Source: Sva-07 sp963743825 (lineage in GTDB: Bacteria; Actinomycetota; Acidimicrobiia; Acidimicrobiales; Ilumatobacteraceae). Taken from it: 64,000 nucleotides of DNA. Shown piece after piece: positions 42,481-52,599 of the stretch. A program made the position numbers and the translations under genes. The stretch lies in contig CAVURC010000019.1 in assembly GCA_963743825.1 (NCBI GenBank), positions 53,308 to 117,307 of the forward strand. Direction: 5' to 3'. Under the pieces are notes generated by a model. That model ran no database searches. It was not told the DNA's origin and saw only the letters and a program-made list of their open reading frames with translations. Within the stretch, counting starts at the first letter, position 1. Every line of letters begins with the position of its first letter.

Positions 42481-43854
42481 ATGTCCGTGACCGACTCGAC
42501 AACAACGTCAGAGCTCGTCGCCAGGGCGAAAGAGATCACCGAGCGTGAGCTGGCGGTCTACAAGGAACGAACCAAGGGGTCGCAAGCCGCCACCGAGCGC
42601 GCTCGCAAGGTCCTCCCCGCCGGTGTGCCATCGAGCTTCCAGGCGTACGACCCGCATCCGATCGTCGTGAAGCACGCGTCGGGATCACACATGGTCGACG
42701 TCGACGGCAACACCTACGTCGACTACGACATGGGTTTCGGCGCCCTGTTCGCCGGTCACATGCACCCTGCGGTCCGCCGGGCCGTCGAGGCCCAGCTCGA
42801 CGATGGCACGCTGTACGTCACGCCGTGTGAGCTCGATGCCGAGGTGGCCGAGCTGCTCGGCGAGCGCTACGGCTTGCCGATGTGGCGGCCCACGAACTCG
42901 GGCACCGAGGCCACGATGGATGCGATCCGTCTCGCCCGCGGCGTCACCAAGCGCGAGAAGCTCGTCAAGGTCGAGGGCGGCTACCACGGTCACCACGACG
43001 AAGTGATGATCTCCAACAAGCCGGCCATCGCCGACGCCGGCCCTGCCGACGCTCCGTGGTCGATCCCCCAGTCGGCCGGCATCACGCAGGGCACGATCGA
43101 CGACGTCATCGTCATCCCCTTCAACGACGCGCCGGCGCTCGAGCGTGCGCTCGCCAGCCGCGAGGTCGCCTGCTTCATCGTCGAGCCCGTGATGGAGAAC
43201 ATCGGCATCTGCCTTCCCGAACCGGGCTATCTCGAGGCGGTCCGCGAGATCTGCACCAGGTACGGCACGCTGCTGATCTTCGACGAGGTCAAGACCGGCA
43301 TCACCGCCGGCCTCGGCGGAGCGACCAAGAAGCTCGGCGTCACACCCGACCTGATCACGCTCGCCAAGTCGATCGGCGGCGGCTTCCCCGTCGGCGCATT
43401 CGGCGGCAAGGCCGAGTACATGAACCTGATCACCACGGGCGAAGTGCTCCACCTCGGCACCTACAACGGCAACCCACTCGTGATGGCCGCTGCCAAGGCG
43501 ACACTCACCGAGGCGTGCACGCCCGAGGCGATCGACCGCGCGATCGCCCTCAACCATCGCTTGGTCGAAGCGTGTCAGAAGATCATCGATGATGCGGGCC
43601 TTCCTGCACACACCGTCGAGTTCGGTGCGAAGGGCTGCATCACGTGGTCGATCGACCCGGTGCGCAACTACCGCGACTACAAGGCCACCGACTTCGACCT
43701 CGCGTTCGCCCAGTGGATGCACGGCATCAATCGCGGCATCCTGCTCCCGCCGGGTCTCGACGAGCAGTGGCTGATCTCGGTGATGCACACCGAGGCCGAC
43801 GCCATGCGCTACGCCGACGTGTTCGCCGAGTTCGCTGCCGAACTCACCGCCTGA
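42481..43854 (+). CDS. class III aminotransferase, glutamate-1-semialdehyde aminomutase-like
   Basis: This PLP-dependent class III aminotransferase of 457 residues has the active-site Lys in DLITLAKSIGGGFPVGAFGG, the PLP-phosphate site in TNSGTEATMDAIRLAR, and IFDEVKTGI carrying the conserved Asp. The start resembles HemL (RARKVLPAGVPSSFQ), but the genomic setting does not suggest haem synthesis and sequence extends at both ends, so it is probably a related aminotransferase. ATG 42481 has an AGGAG twelve bases upstream. A hydroxyacid dehydrogenase gene follows after 48 bases, suggesting a two-step amino/keto/hydroxy acid conversion. Confidence 0.85.
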   Translation: MSVTDSTTTSELVARAKEITERELAVYKERTKGSQAATERARKVLPAGVPSSFQAYDPHPIVVKHASGSHMVDVDGNTYVDYDMGFGALFAGHMHPAVRRAVEAQLDDGTLYVTPCELDAEVAELLGERYGLPMWRPTNSGTEATMDAIRLARGVTKREKLVKVEGGYHGHHDEVMISNKPAIADAGPADAPWSIPQSAGITQGTIDDVIVIPFNDAPALERALASREVACFIVEPVMENIGICLPEPGYLEAVREICTRYGTLLIFDEVKTGITAGLGGATKKLGVTPDLITLAKSIGGGFPVGAFGGKAEYMNLITTGEVLHLGTYNGNPLVMAAAKATLTEACTPEAIDRAIALNHRLVEACQKIIDDAGLPAHTVEFGAKGCITWSIDPVRNYRDYKATDFDLAFAQWMHGINRGILLPPGLDEQWLISVMHTEADAMRYADVFAEFAAELTA

Positions 43855-43902
43855 CTCGCCTGACCCTGCGCGGCGCCGTCGCCGACTGAGAGACTGCGCG
43901 CC

Positions 43903-44856
43903 GTGGCTCTCTTCTGCACCGACACGTTCCGCGACGCCAACATCGACCGCCTCGCCGCCGTCGCGCCCGACCTCGAGATCGTGGCGCTTCGGCGTGGCGA
44001 GGAGGTCTCGGCTGCCGACATCGAGCGCATCACCATCGCGTTCTTCTCCGACGATGCGTGGCCGGAACGGGCGGCACCCTTCATGAAGGTCGCGCTCGAG
44101 GCGACCAACCTGCAATGGCTCCACTCGATGTCGGCCGGGGTCGACAGCCCGATCTTCTCGATGTTCATGGATCGGGGGGCTCGGGTGACCACGTCGTCGG
44201 GGGCGAGCGCGGCGCCGATCGCGGGCACGGTGATGCTGTATCTCCTGGCGCTGAGCCGCGGCTTGCCCCGGTGGATGCGGGCGCAGGCGGCCCACGAGTG
44301 GAGCCCGGCCCCGTTCCGTGAGCTCGACGGGCAACGACTCGTGGTCGTCGGCTACGGGCCGATCGGCCAGGAGGTGGTTCGCCTCGCCGAAGCATTCCGG
44401 ATGGATCCGGTGATCGTCCGTCGCGCTGCCCACGGTGACGAGCCATGCCAGGTCCGACCACTCGCCGAGTTGACGGACGCGGTGAGCGACGCCGATGCCG
44501 TGGTGGTTGCGCTCCCGCTCACCGACACGACCCGCGGCATCGTGTCGGCCGACGTGATCGCCGCCATGGCGTCGCACGCGATGTTCGTCAACGTCGGGCG
44601 GGGCGAACTCGTCGATCAGGTTGCGTTGACCGACGCGCTGACATCGGGGCGCCTCGGTGGAGCGGGTCTCGATGTGTTCGCGACCGAGCCCCTCCCCGCT
44701 GACGACCCGCTGTGGGATCTGCCCAACGTGATCATCTCGCCCCACAACTCGGGGGCGAGCAATGGGTCGACGCAACGGGTCGTCGAGATCTTCCTCGACA
44801 ACCTCGGCCGGTTCGTCAGCGGCGAGCCATTGCGCAACGAGGTGCAACGACCCTGA
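43903..44856 (+). CDS. D-2-hydroxyacid dehydrogenase
   Basis: This NAD(P)-dependent dehydrogenase is of the D-isomer family. The nucleotide-binding motif is VVVGYGPIGQEVVRLAEAF. The catalytic Arg region is FVNVGRGELVDQVAL, the Glu is in DVFATEPLPADDPLWD, and the catalytic His is in ISPHNSGASN. It reduces a 2-keto acid, or oxidises the D-hydroxy acid. Length 317. GTG 43903 lies 48 bases after the aminotransferase, probably one transcription unit. It converges on the sigma-factor gene with an 11-base gap. Confidence 0.9.
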   Translation: MALFCTDTFRDANIDRLAAVAPDLEIVALRRGEEVSAADIERITIAFFSDDAWPERAAPFMKVALEATNLQWLHSMSAGVDSPIFSMFMDRGARVTTSSGASAAPIAGTVMLYLLALSRGLPRWMRAQAAHEWSPAPFRELDGQRLVVVGYGPIGQEVVRLAEAFRMDPVIVRRAAHGDEPCQVRPLAELTDAVSDADAVVVALPLTDTTRGIVSADVIAAMASHAMFVNVGRGELVDQVALTDALTSGRLGGAGLDVFATEPLPADDPLWDLPNVIISPHNSGASNGSTQRVVEIFLDNLGRFVSGEPLRNEVQRP

Positions 44857-44867
44857 TGTTCGCTGTG

Positions 44868-45713
44868 TCAGGCGGCGATCGGGTCTGCGTGGGCGCGGAG
44901 CTTCTCGATGGCTCGCTCCACCCGGCGACGTACGGCCTGTGGTGTCACGCCGAGCACATCGGCGATGTCGGCGAACGTGACGGCCTCGTGGCCGCGCAGG
45001 CCGAACCGTGCGGCCACGGCGTACCGGCTCGTGGGGTCGAGGTGGTCGAGCAGAGCGTCGATCTGATCGCCCCGGATGTTTCGTTCGGCAACCTCGTCGG
45101 GGCCTTCGTCACTGCTGCGCACCATTGCGCCGATGGTGTCGGTGCTGTCGCCGAGGGGACGGTCCATCGACTCGAGGTGGCTGAGCATGTCGATCATGGC
45201 CAGGTCGCCGGTGAGGTGACCGGAGTTCGCAGTCGCGGCGTTGCGCAGCTCTCGGGTGCGGTGACCAGGGATCCTGATCGTGGTGGCCGACGCTTCGAGG
45301 CCCCGTTGGATCGACTGGCGGATCCACCAGGTGGCGTAGGTCGAGAACTTGTACCCGCGGCGCCAGTCGAACTTCTCGACGGCCTTGTCGAGGCCGATCA
45401 TGCCGTCTTGGACGAGGTCGTCGCGGTCGAGGTGCATCGGCACGTTGAACTTGTTGGCGATGCTCTGCACCAGGCGGACGTTGGCTTCGATGAAGTGATG
45501 GCGGGCGTTCTCCCCGTCGATGACCAACTGTTCGTCGCCGGCGTGTGCGCTGCCGTCGGCGATGCGTCGCGCCGCATTGCGTCCGGCTTCGATCGCCTCG
45601 GCGAGGACCCGTTCGTCGCAGGCAGTGAGGAGCGCACGGCGGTCGTGACGGTGAGGTCGTCGGCCAATGGTGGAGGGGGTGGGCAGGTTCTCGATCGTGC
45701 GGTGTGCGGCCAT
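44868..45713 (-). CDS. RNA polymerase sigma-70 family factor (group 2/3)
   Basis: A compact sigma factor of 281 residues. Region 2 is clear: NVRLVQSIANKF, DLVQDGMIGLDKAVEKFD, then KFSTYATWWIRQSIQRGL for -10 recognition and melting. Region 3 follows (TIRIPGHRTREL), and region 4 is VTFADIADVLGVTPQAVRRRVERAI. Region 1.1 is absent, so it is not the housekeeping factor, and its size suggests an alternative or stress sigma. ATG 45713 has a TAGTCT hexamer six bases upstream, so its own mRNA is probably leaderless. The AT-rich intergenic stretch separates it from the divergent winged-helix regulator. Confidence 0.9.
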   Translation of the reverse strand: MAAHRTIENLPTPSTIGRRPHRHDRRALLTACDERVLAEAIEAGRNAARRIADGSAHAGDEQLVIDGENARHHFIEANVRLVQSIANKFNVPMHLDRDDLVQDGMIGLDKAVEKFDWRRGYKFSTYATWWIRQSIQRGLEASATTIRIPGHRTRELRNAATANSGHLTGDLAMIDMLSHLESMDRPLGDSTDTIGAMVRSSDEGPDEVAERNIRGDQIDALLDHLDPTSRYAVAARFGLRGHEAVTFADIADVLGVTPQAVRRRVERAIEKLRAHADPIAA

Positions 45714-45719
45714 GAGGGC

Positions 45720-45837
45720 AGACTAACATACCTTTTCAAAAATGTACATATGGAAGGGTAGTTGGCGGTGACCGGTGGGGCCCGTGGCAGTCCGACTCGA
45801 AGCACCCGGGCAACACGTGTCTTGCAATACGTATGAT
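45720..45837. promoter_or_regulatory. divergent leaderless promoters, sigma factor and winged-helix gene
   Basis: TAGTCT on the minus strand (45725-45720) lies six bases before the sigma-factor ATG, and TATGAT on the plus strand (45832-45837) lies six bases before GTG 45844. Between them is the most AT-rich stretch in the neighbourhood (about 45727-45757). Mutual or shared regulation of the two genes is likely. Confidence 0.5.
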
Positions 45838-45843
45838 CTCCGG

Positions 45844-46143
45844 GTGACGCTGACCGAGCCGAAACCCGATTTGCCGTCGTGGACGTTCCTGACGAACCAC
45901 GCGCATGTGATGGTCGCCCTCAGTCGCGATCCCGATCTCCGCCAACGTGATCTCAGCTACGTCGTCGGGATCACCCCGGGCGCCGTGCAGCGAATCCTCG
46001 ACGATCTCGAGCGGGGCGGCTACCTGCGGCGTCAGAAGGTCGGTCGCCGGAACCATTACGAGATCAACGACGGCTCCCGGCTGCGACATCCCCTCGAAGG
46101 CGAACACACCGTCGGTGAACTCCTCGACATGCTGCACGACTGA
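45844..46143 (+). CDS. small winged-helix transcriptional regulator
   Basis: The 99-residue protein resembles ArsR/MarR-like winged helices: ALSRDPDLRQRDLSYVVGITPGAVQRILDDLERGGYLRRQKVGRRNHYEI covers the HTH and wing (read as three consecutive parts). An upstream in-frame ATG exists at 45775, but GTG 45844 sits exactly six bases after TATGAT and gives the natural domain start. It diverges from the sigma-factor gene and may control it. No metal-binding cysteines are seen. Confidence 0.72.
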   Translation: MTLTEPKPDLPSWTFLTNHAHVMVALSRDPDLRQRDLSYVVGITPGAVQRILDDLERGGYLRRQKVGRRNHYEINDGSRLRHPLEGEHTVGELLDMLHD

Positions 46144-46195
46144 ACTCCACGACTACTCTTGCGCGACGTATGACCGTTGAGTCGAGGTGTTCCTG

Positions 46196-47101
46196 ATGGG
46201 TCCCGCTGGGTGGATTGCAGTGCTCGTCGGCGTCGGGGCCGTGGTCTTCGTCGTCTGGCTGGTGCTCCTCGAAACGTCGATCCGGGTCGAGCCGGGCACG
46301 CTCGCTCTGCTGCTCAAGCGGGGCCAGTCCACGAGCAGGGCACTGGAGCCGGGCCGCCACTTCATGCAACCGTGGCGCAAGGCGATGGTCGAGCTCTACC
46401 CGTCACGGGAGCTGGCGCTCATTGCGGGCGGCCCGGGATCGGGCGATCCTCGGGTCGATGCGACCGATGTGCCGCTTCGGCTCCATTTCGGTGACAAGAC
46501 GTTTGCCACGGTGAGCTACACCGTGCGATGTCAGCTCGACACCAGTCGGCTCCAGTCGGTGCACGACCAGTTCGGGCCGGAGGGGATCTGGTCGGCGCTG
46601 CGTGACACGACGCGCCGGAGTCTGATCGCGGAGGCCGGCAACGTGTCGATCGACGACGCGTTCGGTGAGCGGTACCGGCATTGGAACAGCGTCTGGGTGC
46701 GGCGGTCGGTGAGGCGCTCGGCGAGATCGGGTTCCAGTTGAAGAGTGTTCAGCCTGCGTGAGATCGACCTCGGTGAGACCGGAGAGATCATCCAGTCGAC
46801 GTTGCGCGCCGACGCTGAACTCGAACGCGAGCAGGCAATGGTCAAGGTCCGCCAGGCCCGGCTCGAGAACGACACCGCCATGGGGGAACTGGCTGCGAGC
46901 ATCGATGGTGACGTGTTGCTGCGTTACCGCCAGCTCGAGTCGTGGCGTGACATCTTGGCGCGCTGGGACGGCGACCAGGCGATCCCGTCGGCGTTGTCGG
47001 CACCGCTCGCGTCGGCTGCGGCGGGTCCGGAGGTTCAGCTGACGAACAGTGACGAGCAGAGCCTGAACGAGGAAGCGTCGTCGACGGACGAGTGGGCGTG
47101 A
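46196..47101 (+). pseudogene. SPFH/stomatin-like membrane protein, two compensating frameshifts
   Basis: An N-terminal membrane helix (VLVGVGAVVFVVWLVLL) precedes an SPFH domain (RVEPGTLALLLKRGQ, VSYTVRCQLDT) and a coiled coil. The frame is lost at 46676-46678, where GGG seems reduced to GG, and regained near 46742 by an extra A; between them the third frame reads ALEQRLGAAVGEALGEIGFQ. The repaired protein is about 301 residues. The following gene overlaps its stop (GTGA), so both probably form a membrane complex. Indels rather than real decay are likely because both flanks are well conserved. Confidence 0.7.
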
Positions 47102-47761
47102 GCACGTCGCCGTGGTCCGGTGACTCGCCGGACGCAAAGCAGTCAGGCGGGACGAAACACCGCCTGATCGAGGTCGTGACGGTGCTCTTCCTCGGTGTCG
47201 CCAGTGTCGGGTCGGCATGGTCGGCGTTCCAGGTGTCGCAGTGGAACAGGGTCGAGACCGACGAGGCGCGCGCGTCCGCCGCCTTCCGCATCGACGCCTC
47301 CCGCGAGTACGCGCTCGCGACGCAGATCGTCGCCTACGACGCATCGGCCGTGAGTCAGTACGCCCAGGCGATTGCTGCCGAGAACGTCGAGCTGCAGACG
47401 TTCCTGCGACGAAACGATCGTGCGACCGGGGTTCCGCCCGATCATCGATCAGTGGAAGCTGCAGATCGAAGCGGGTGAGGTCCCGACGAACCTCCTGGAG
47501 AACCAGGACTACCTCGACGGGCTGTTCGCGGCCTCCGAGGCCGCGGACGCCGAGGCGCTCGCCGCGTCGGTACGCGGGGAGAAGGCCGGCGACACTGCCG
47601 ACGACTACATCCGTTTGACGTTGTTCTTCGCCACCGCCCTGTTCTTCGCAGGGATCACGTCATCGTTCAAGACCCGCTTCGCGCGGCTGTTGCTGCTGAG
47701 CGCCGCCGGCATCACACTGCTCGTCGCCGGCTCGCTCCTCGCCGACTACCCCATCGCCTGA
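47098..47761 (+). pseudogene. membrane protein partner of the SPFH gene, frameshifted
   Basis: The first part has one membrane helix (IEVVTVLFLGVASVGSAWSAF) and a polar segment. The frame shifts near 47408-47414 by one inserted base, and the second part (ETIVRPGFRPIIDQWKLQIEAG) ends in two further helices. The corrected length is 220 residues. It belongs to no family I recognise. GTG 47098 overlaps the stop of the SPFH gene, so the two are co-translated. Confidence 0.55.
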
Positions 47762-47779
47762 GCCGACGCTCCCCAAACC

Positions 47780-47832
47780 CCGAAAAATGCGCTGACGTGT
47801 GCGCTGGGTGCACATTTCAGCGCACATTTCGG
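47780..47832. repeat. family A 53-bp hairpin repeat, copy 3 (inverted)
   Basis: On the minus strand it opens CCGAAATGTGCGCTGAAATG and closes CGCATTTTTCGG. The inner stem has CTGA/TCAG where copies 1 and 2 have GGGGA/TCCCC, a compensating change. It lies between the membrane-protein gene and nifJ, both on the plus strand. Confidence 0.7.
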
Positions 47833-47910
47833 GGGGTTTCGGGGCTGGGAGTGGGGATTGGGGACTTTGGGCGGTCGTCGTGGCGCTCCTCGTGGTACAG
47901 GATGGAGCCC

Positions 47911-50900
47911 ATGAGTCAGACGACCGCCTGCATCGATGGGAACGAGGCGACGGCCAAGGTGGCCTACGCGTTGTCGGAGGTGGTGGCGATCTATCCGATC
48001 ACGCCGGCCTCGACGATGGGTGAGCTCGCCGATGCGTGGTCCGCGTCCGGGGTCACCAACCTGTGGGGTGCGGTTCCCGAGGTCGTCGAACTGCAGTCGG
48101 AGGCCGGTGCAGCCGGCACGTTGCACGGTGCGCTGCAGACCGGCGCCCTCGGCACCACGTTCACGGCCTCGCAGGGGTTGCTGCTGATGCTGCCCAACAT
48201 GTTCAAGATCGCCGGCGAGTTGACGCCCGCGGTGATCCACGTCGCCGCACGGGCAATCGCCACGCATGCCCTGTCGATCTTCGGTGATCACAGCGACGTG
48301 ATGGCGGCGCGCACGACCGGCTTCGCCATGCTGTGCGCGAGTTCGGTCCAAGAGGCCCACGACTTCGCTGCGGTGTCGCATGCGGTGACACTGCGAACAC
48401 GGGTGCCCTTCCTGCACTTCTTCGACGGGTTCCGCACGTCGCACGAGATCAATCGGATCGATCTGCTCGCCGACGACGACCTGCGCTCGCTCGTGCGTGA
48501 CGACGACATCGCCGCTCACAAGATGCGACGCCTTCGCCCCACGGCACCGGTCATGCGCGGGACCGCCCAGAACCCCGATGTGTTCTTCCAGGCCCGCGAG
48601 GCGTCGAACTCGTACTACGACGCCGTCCCGGCCGTTGTCGAGGAGGTGTTCGCCGAACTCGCCGAGCTGACGGGTCGCCGCTACGGACTGGTCGACTACG
48701 AAGGGGCGCCGGACGCCGAGCGCGTCATCGTGATGATGGGCTCCGGGTCGGGCGCCGTCGGCGAGACGGTCGCGAAACTGGTTGCAACTGGCGAGAAGGT
48801 CGGACTCGTCACGATCCGCCTGTTCCGTCCGTTCCCGACCGAGGCGCTGCTGGCGGCACTGCCCCCCACGGTCAGCTCGATCGCCGTGCTCGATCGAACG
48901 AAGGAGCCGGGAGCGGTCGGTGAGCCACTGTTCCAGGACGTCGTCACCACGCTCGCCGAGTCTGATCGCCCGAAGGTGCGAGTCATCGGTGGTCGCTACG
49001 GCCTCGGCTCGAAGGAGTTCACGCCGGCGATGGCCAAGGCAGTCTTCGACGAGGCCGGCCGACGTGACCCCAAGCGTCGCTTCACGGTCGGCATCGTCGA
49101 CGACGTGACCGGCCTCAGCCTCGACGTCGACGACTCGTTCCAGGTCGACCGTGCGGGTCGGTCGGCGGTGTTCTACGCACTCGGCAGTGACGGCACCGTG
49201 GGTGCCAACAAGGCGTCGGTGAAGATCATCGGCCACGAACCCGACCTCTACGCACAGGGCTACTTCGTCTACGACTCGAAGAAGTCCGGCTCGATGACGG
49301 TGTCGCACCTGCGCTTCGGCCCCGAGCCGATCCGATCGACGTACCTCGTGCAGGAGGCCGATCTCGTCGCCTGCCACCAGTTCGGTCTCCTCGACCGCTT
49401 CGACGTGCTGGCCGACGTCCGCCGCGGTGGAACGTTCCTGCTCAACGCCCCCTACGCGGCCGACGAACTGTGGGACCACCTCCCTCGGTCGATCCAACGG
49501 CGCATCGTGGAGCAGGACCTGCGGGTGTTCACGATCGATGCCACCCGGATCGCCCGCGAGTTGAAGATGCCCGGCCGCATCAACACGATCATGCAACCCT
49601 GCTTCTTCGCGCTGACCGACGTGATGGATGTCGACCGGGCAATCGGCGCGATCAAGGAGTCGATCAGCGCTGCCTACGGCCGGCGCGGTCAGCCTCATCG
49701 TCGAACGCAACGAAGCCGCCGTCGACCTCGCCCTCGCCGAGCTGACCGAGGTGGTCGTTCCATCGGCGGTCGTCGAGGAGTCGCTCGAGGAGACGCTCGA
49801 TGTGCTCGTGGCGGTCGACGACTTCGATGAGCGGGCCTTCATCGAGAAGGTGACCATGACGATGATCGCCGGACAGGGCGACCTCCTGCCGGTGTCGGCG
49901 ATGCCGATCGACGGCACGTACCCGACCGGCACGACCCGTTTCGAGAAGCGCAAGCTGGCGCTCCAGATCCCCGTGTGGGAACCCGATCTCTGCATCGACT
50001 GCGGCAAGTGCGCCGTCGTGTGTCCGCATGCCACGATCCGGATGAAGGCATTCGTGCCGTCGGCGCTCGACCGTGCGCCCGATGGCTTCCTGTCGAAGAA
50101 CTTCCGTTCCCGCGAACTCGATGGCCACCTCCTCACCATCCAGGTGGCCCCCGACGATTGCACGGGCTGCGGCATCTGCGTCGAGGTCTGCCCGGCCAAG
50201 GACAAGACCCAGGTCAAGCGCAAGGCCATCAACATGGCGCCCGCCGAGGAGCATCGCGACGTCGAGCGTGAGCGGTGGGACTTCTTCACGTCGATCCCCG
50301 AACTCGACCGCGCTGCCATCACCCACGACTCGGTGAAGAACTCGCAGTTGCTGGCGCCGCTGTTCGAGTTCTCCGGCGCCTGTTCGGGCTGCGGCGAGAC
50401 GCCCTACCTGAAGCTGCTCACCCAACTGTTCGGCGACCGACTCGTCGTCGCCAACGCCACCGGCTGTTCGTCGATCTACGGCGGCAACCTGCCGACCACG
50501 CCGTGGGCGAAGGACGCCAACGGGCTGGGTCCGGCGTGGTCGAACTCGTTGTTCGAGGACAACGCCGAGTTCGGCTACGGCATGCGCCTCGGTATCGAGC
50601 ACCACCAGCGAGAGGCGCGTCGTCTCCTCGAAGGTTTGGCCGATGCCGTCGGTCGTGACCTGGCGGCGGCGTTGCTGGCCGACTCGGCGCCGACCGAGTC
50701 CGGTGTGGTCGAGCAGCGGGCGCGGGTGGCCATCTTGCGCGAACGTCTCGTCGACCTCGTTGCGAGCCCCGACGCTGTCATCGCCGACGCGGCCCGGCAC
50801 CTCCAGTCGATCGCCGATGAACTCGTGCGGACGAGCACGTGGATCGTCGGTGGCGATGGTTGGGCGTACGACATCGGCTTCGGGGGCGTCGACCACGTGC

Positions 50901-51541
50901 TCAGCAGCGGTCGCAACGTGAACCTGCTGGTGCTCGACACCGAGGTGTATTCCAACACCGGTGGCCAGGCCTCGAAGGCAACTCCGCTCGGCGCCGTCGC
51001 CAAGTTCGCGATGGCCGGCAAGTCGACCGGCAAGAAGGATCTCGGGGCGATCGCCCGCCGCTACGGCAACGTCTACGTCGCGCAGATCGCCATCGGCGGC
51101 AGCGACATCCAGACCGTGAAGGCGCTTGCCGAGGCCGATGCCTGGGACGGCCCGTCGCTGATCATCGCGTACTCGACGTGCATTGCGCACGGGATCGACA
51201 TGGAGACCTCGATGTCGCATCAGAAGGACGCGGTGAAGTCGGGCTACTGGCCGCTCTACCGCTACCGGCCGACCGTCGAGGAACACGAGCATCCGTTCCA
51301 ACTCGACTCGGCTGCACCCAGCATCCCACTCAAGGAGTTCGCGCTGAAGGAGGCTCGCTTCTCGATGCTCGCTCGATCGGATCCCGATCGCTCTGCGATG
51401 TTGCTCGGGCTCGCACAACGCGACATCGACGAGCGGTGGCACTACTACGAGCAACTCGCGGGCGTGGAACGCAAAGTGCACGAGCAATCCGAGATCGTGA
51501 TCGAGATCGAACCGAGCGAACTGGAGGGCGACGATGCCTGA
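47911..51541 (+). pseudogene. nifJ: pyruvate:ferredoxin (flavodoxin) oxidoreductase, single-chain type, frameshifted
   Basis: This enzyme oxidatively decarboxylates pyruvate to acetyl-CoA with ferredoxin or flavodoxin as acceptor. Domains in order: 2-oxoacid-binding domain (AYALSEVVAIYPITPAST), domain II, gamma-like domain (GSDGTVGANKASVKII), two [4Fe-4S] motifs (CIDCGKCAVVCPH and CTGCGICVEVCP), a TPP-domain cysteine region (GACSGCGETPYLKLL) and TPP-binding GDGWAYDIGFGG...VYSNTGGQASKATP. The frame changes between 49675 and 49690 by one extra base; corrected, the protein has about 1209 residues, a normal length. ATG 47911 is preceded by GGATGGAGCCC. It overlaps the next gene by eight bases. 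Confidence 0.87.
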
Positions 51542-52544
51542 TCTGCACACCACCTACCTCGGTCTGTCGCTGCGGTCGCCGCTCGTTGCATCAGCCGGAC
51601 CGTTCACCGGCGATGTCGACCGGCTCGCGCAGCTGGAGCAAGCGGGGGCGGCAGCGGTCGTGCTGCCGTCGCTGTTCGAGGAACAGATCGAGCACGAGAC
51701 CGCCGAGATCGATCGGCTCTTCACGGTGCACCACGAGAGCTTCAACGAGGCGACGTCGTTCTTCCCCGAACTCGACGACTACAACTCGGGCGTCGACTCG
51801 TATCTCGAGTTGATCGAGGCGGCAAAGCAGCGTGTCGACGTTCCGGTGATCGCCAGCCTCAACGGCACCAACATCGGTGGCTGGGTGAAGTACGCCCGGC
51901 TCCTGGAGGGCGCCGGCGCCGACGCGGTCGAACTCAACCTCTACACCGTGGCCGCCGACCCCTCGGTCGACGGTGCCGCACTCGAAGCGGAACACCTCGA
52001 ACTCGTGGCGCTGGTCACCGACGAGGTCGGCATCCCCGTTGCCGTGAAGCTCTCGCCGTACTACTCGTCACTGGCGGCCTTCGTCGTCGCCATCCAACGT
52101 GCCGGTGCCTCGGGTGTGGTGATGTTCAACCGCTTCTATTCGCCCGATCTCGATCTCGAGACACTCGACGTGATGCCCCGGATCGCGCTCAGCACGCCGG
52201 AGGAGCTGCGTTTGCCGTTGCGGTGGATCGGCATCATGCGCGAGCACCTCTCGATGTCGATCGCCGGATCCACCGGGGTCCACTCGGGATTCGATGCGGC
52301 CAAGTTGATCCTCGCCGGCGCCGACGTGGCGATGTCGACGTCGGCGATCCTCCACGACGGTCCTGCGCACTTCGCCACGATGGAGGCACAGCTGCGCGAG
52401 TGGATGGTCGAGCACGACTACGACTCGGTGAGCCAGATGCGCGGTGCGGTGGCGAGCCATGCCGTGGCTGATCCGGCCGCATACGAACGGGCCAACTACA
52501 TCGGCAACATCGCGACCTACACCAGCCGATTCATGTCCACCTGA
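51534..52544 (+). CDS. dihydroorotate dehydrogenase-like flavoprotein
   Basis: This FMN TIM-barrel protein is related to class 1 dihydroorotate dehydrogenases and is often encoded next to nifJ. It has LRSPLVASAGPFTGDVDR, PVIASLNGTNIGGWVKYA, ADAVELNLYT, VAVKLSPYYSS, GVVMFNRFY and IAGSTGVHSGFDAAKLILAGA. The 336-residue chain starts eight bases before the nifJ stop, so the two are coupled. It is not the pyrimidine pathway enzyme in most genomes with this pairing. A role in electron transfer with the NifJ partner is plausible. Confidence 0.83.
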   Translation: MPDLHTTYLGLSLRSPLVASAGPFTGDVDRLAQLEQAGAAAVVLPSLFEEQIEHETAEIDRLFTVHHESFNEATSFFPELDDYNSGVDSYLELIEAAKQRVDVPVIASLNGTNIGGWVKYARLLEGAGADAVELNLYTVAADPSVDGAALEAEHLELVALVTDEVGIPVAVKLSPYYSSLAAFVVAIQRAGASGVVMFNRFYSPDLDLETLDVMPRIALSTPEELRLPLRWIGIMREHLSMSIAGSTGVHSGFDAAKLILAGADVAMSTSAILHDGPAHFATMEAQLREWMVEHDYDSVSQMRGAVASHAVADPAAYERANYIGNIATYTSRFMST

Positions 52545-52555
52545 CCCCGGTCTTT

Positions 52556-52598
52556 CCGGACCCGACCCCAACAGACCCCGGACCCGACCCGACAGACC
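52556..52598. repeat. tandem duplication of a 21-22 bp unit
   Basis: Two adjacent units share CCGGACCCGACC and end CAGACC; the first is one base longer. They fill the gap between the dehydrogenase-like gene and the convergent M23 peptidase. A local slippage product is the simplest explanation. Confidence 0.5.
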
Positions 52599-52599
52599 G

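Noticed and set aside
49628..51541. Separate ferredoxin-type oxidoreductase subunit after NifJ
   Set aside because: It has no start or ribosome-binding site of its own and continues the NifJ protein exactly at the expected point once one base is removed.
52556..52598. CRISPR-like repeat
   Set aside because: There are only two adjacent units, with no spacers and no cas genes.
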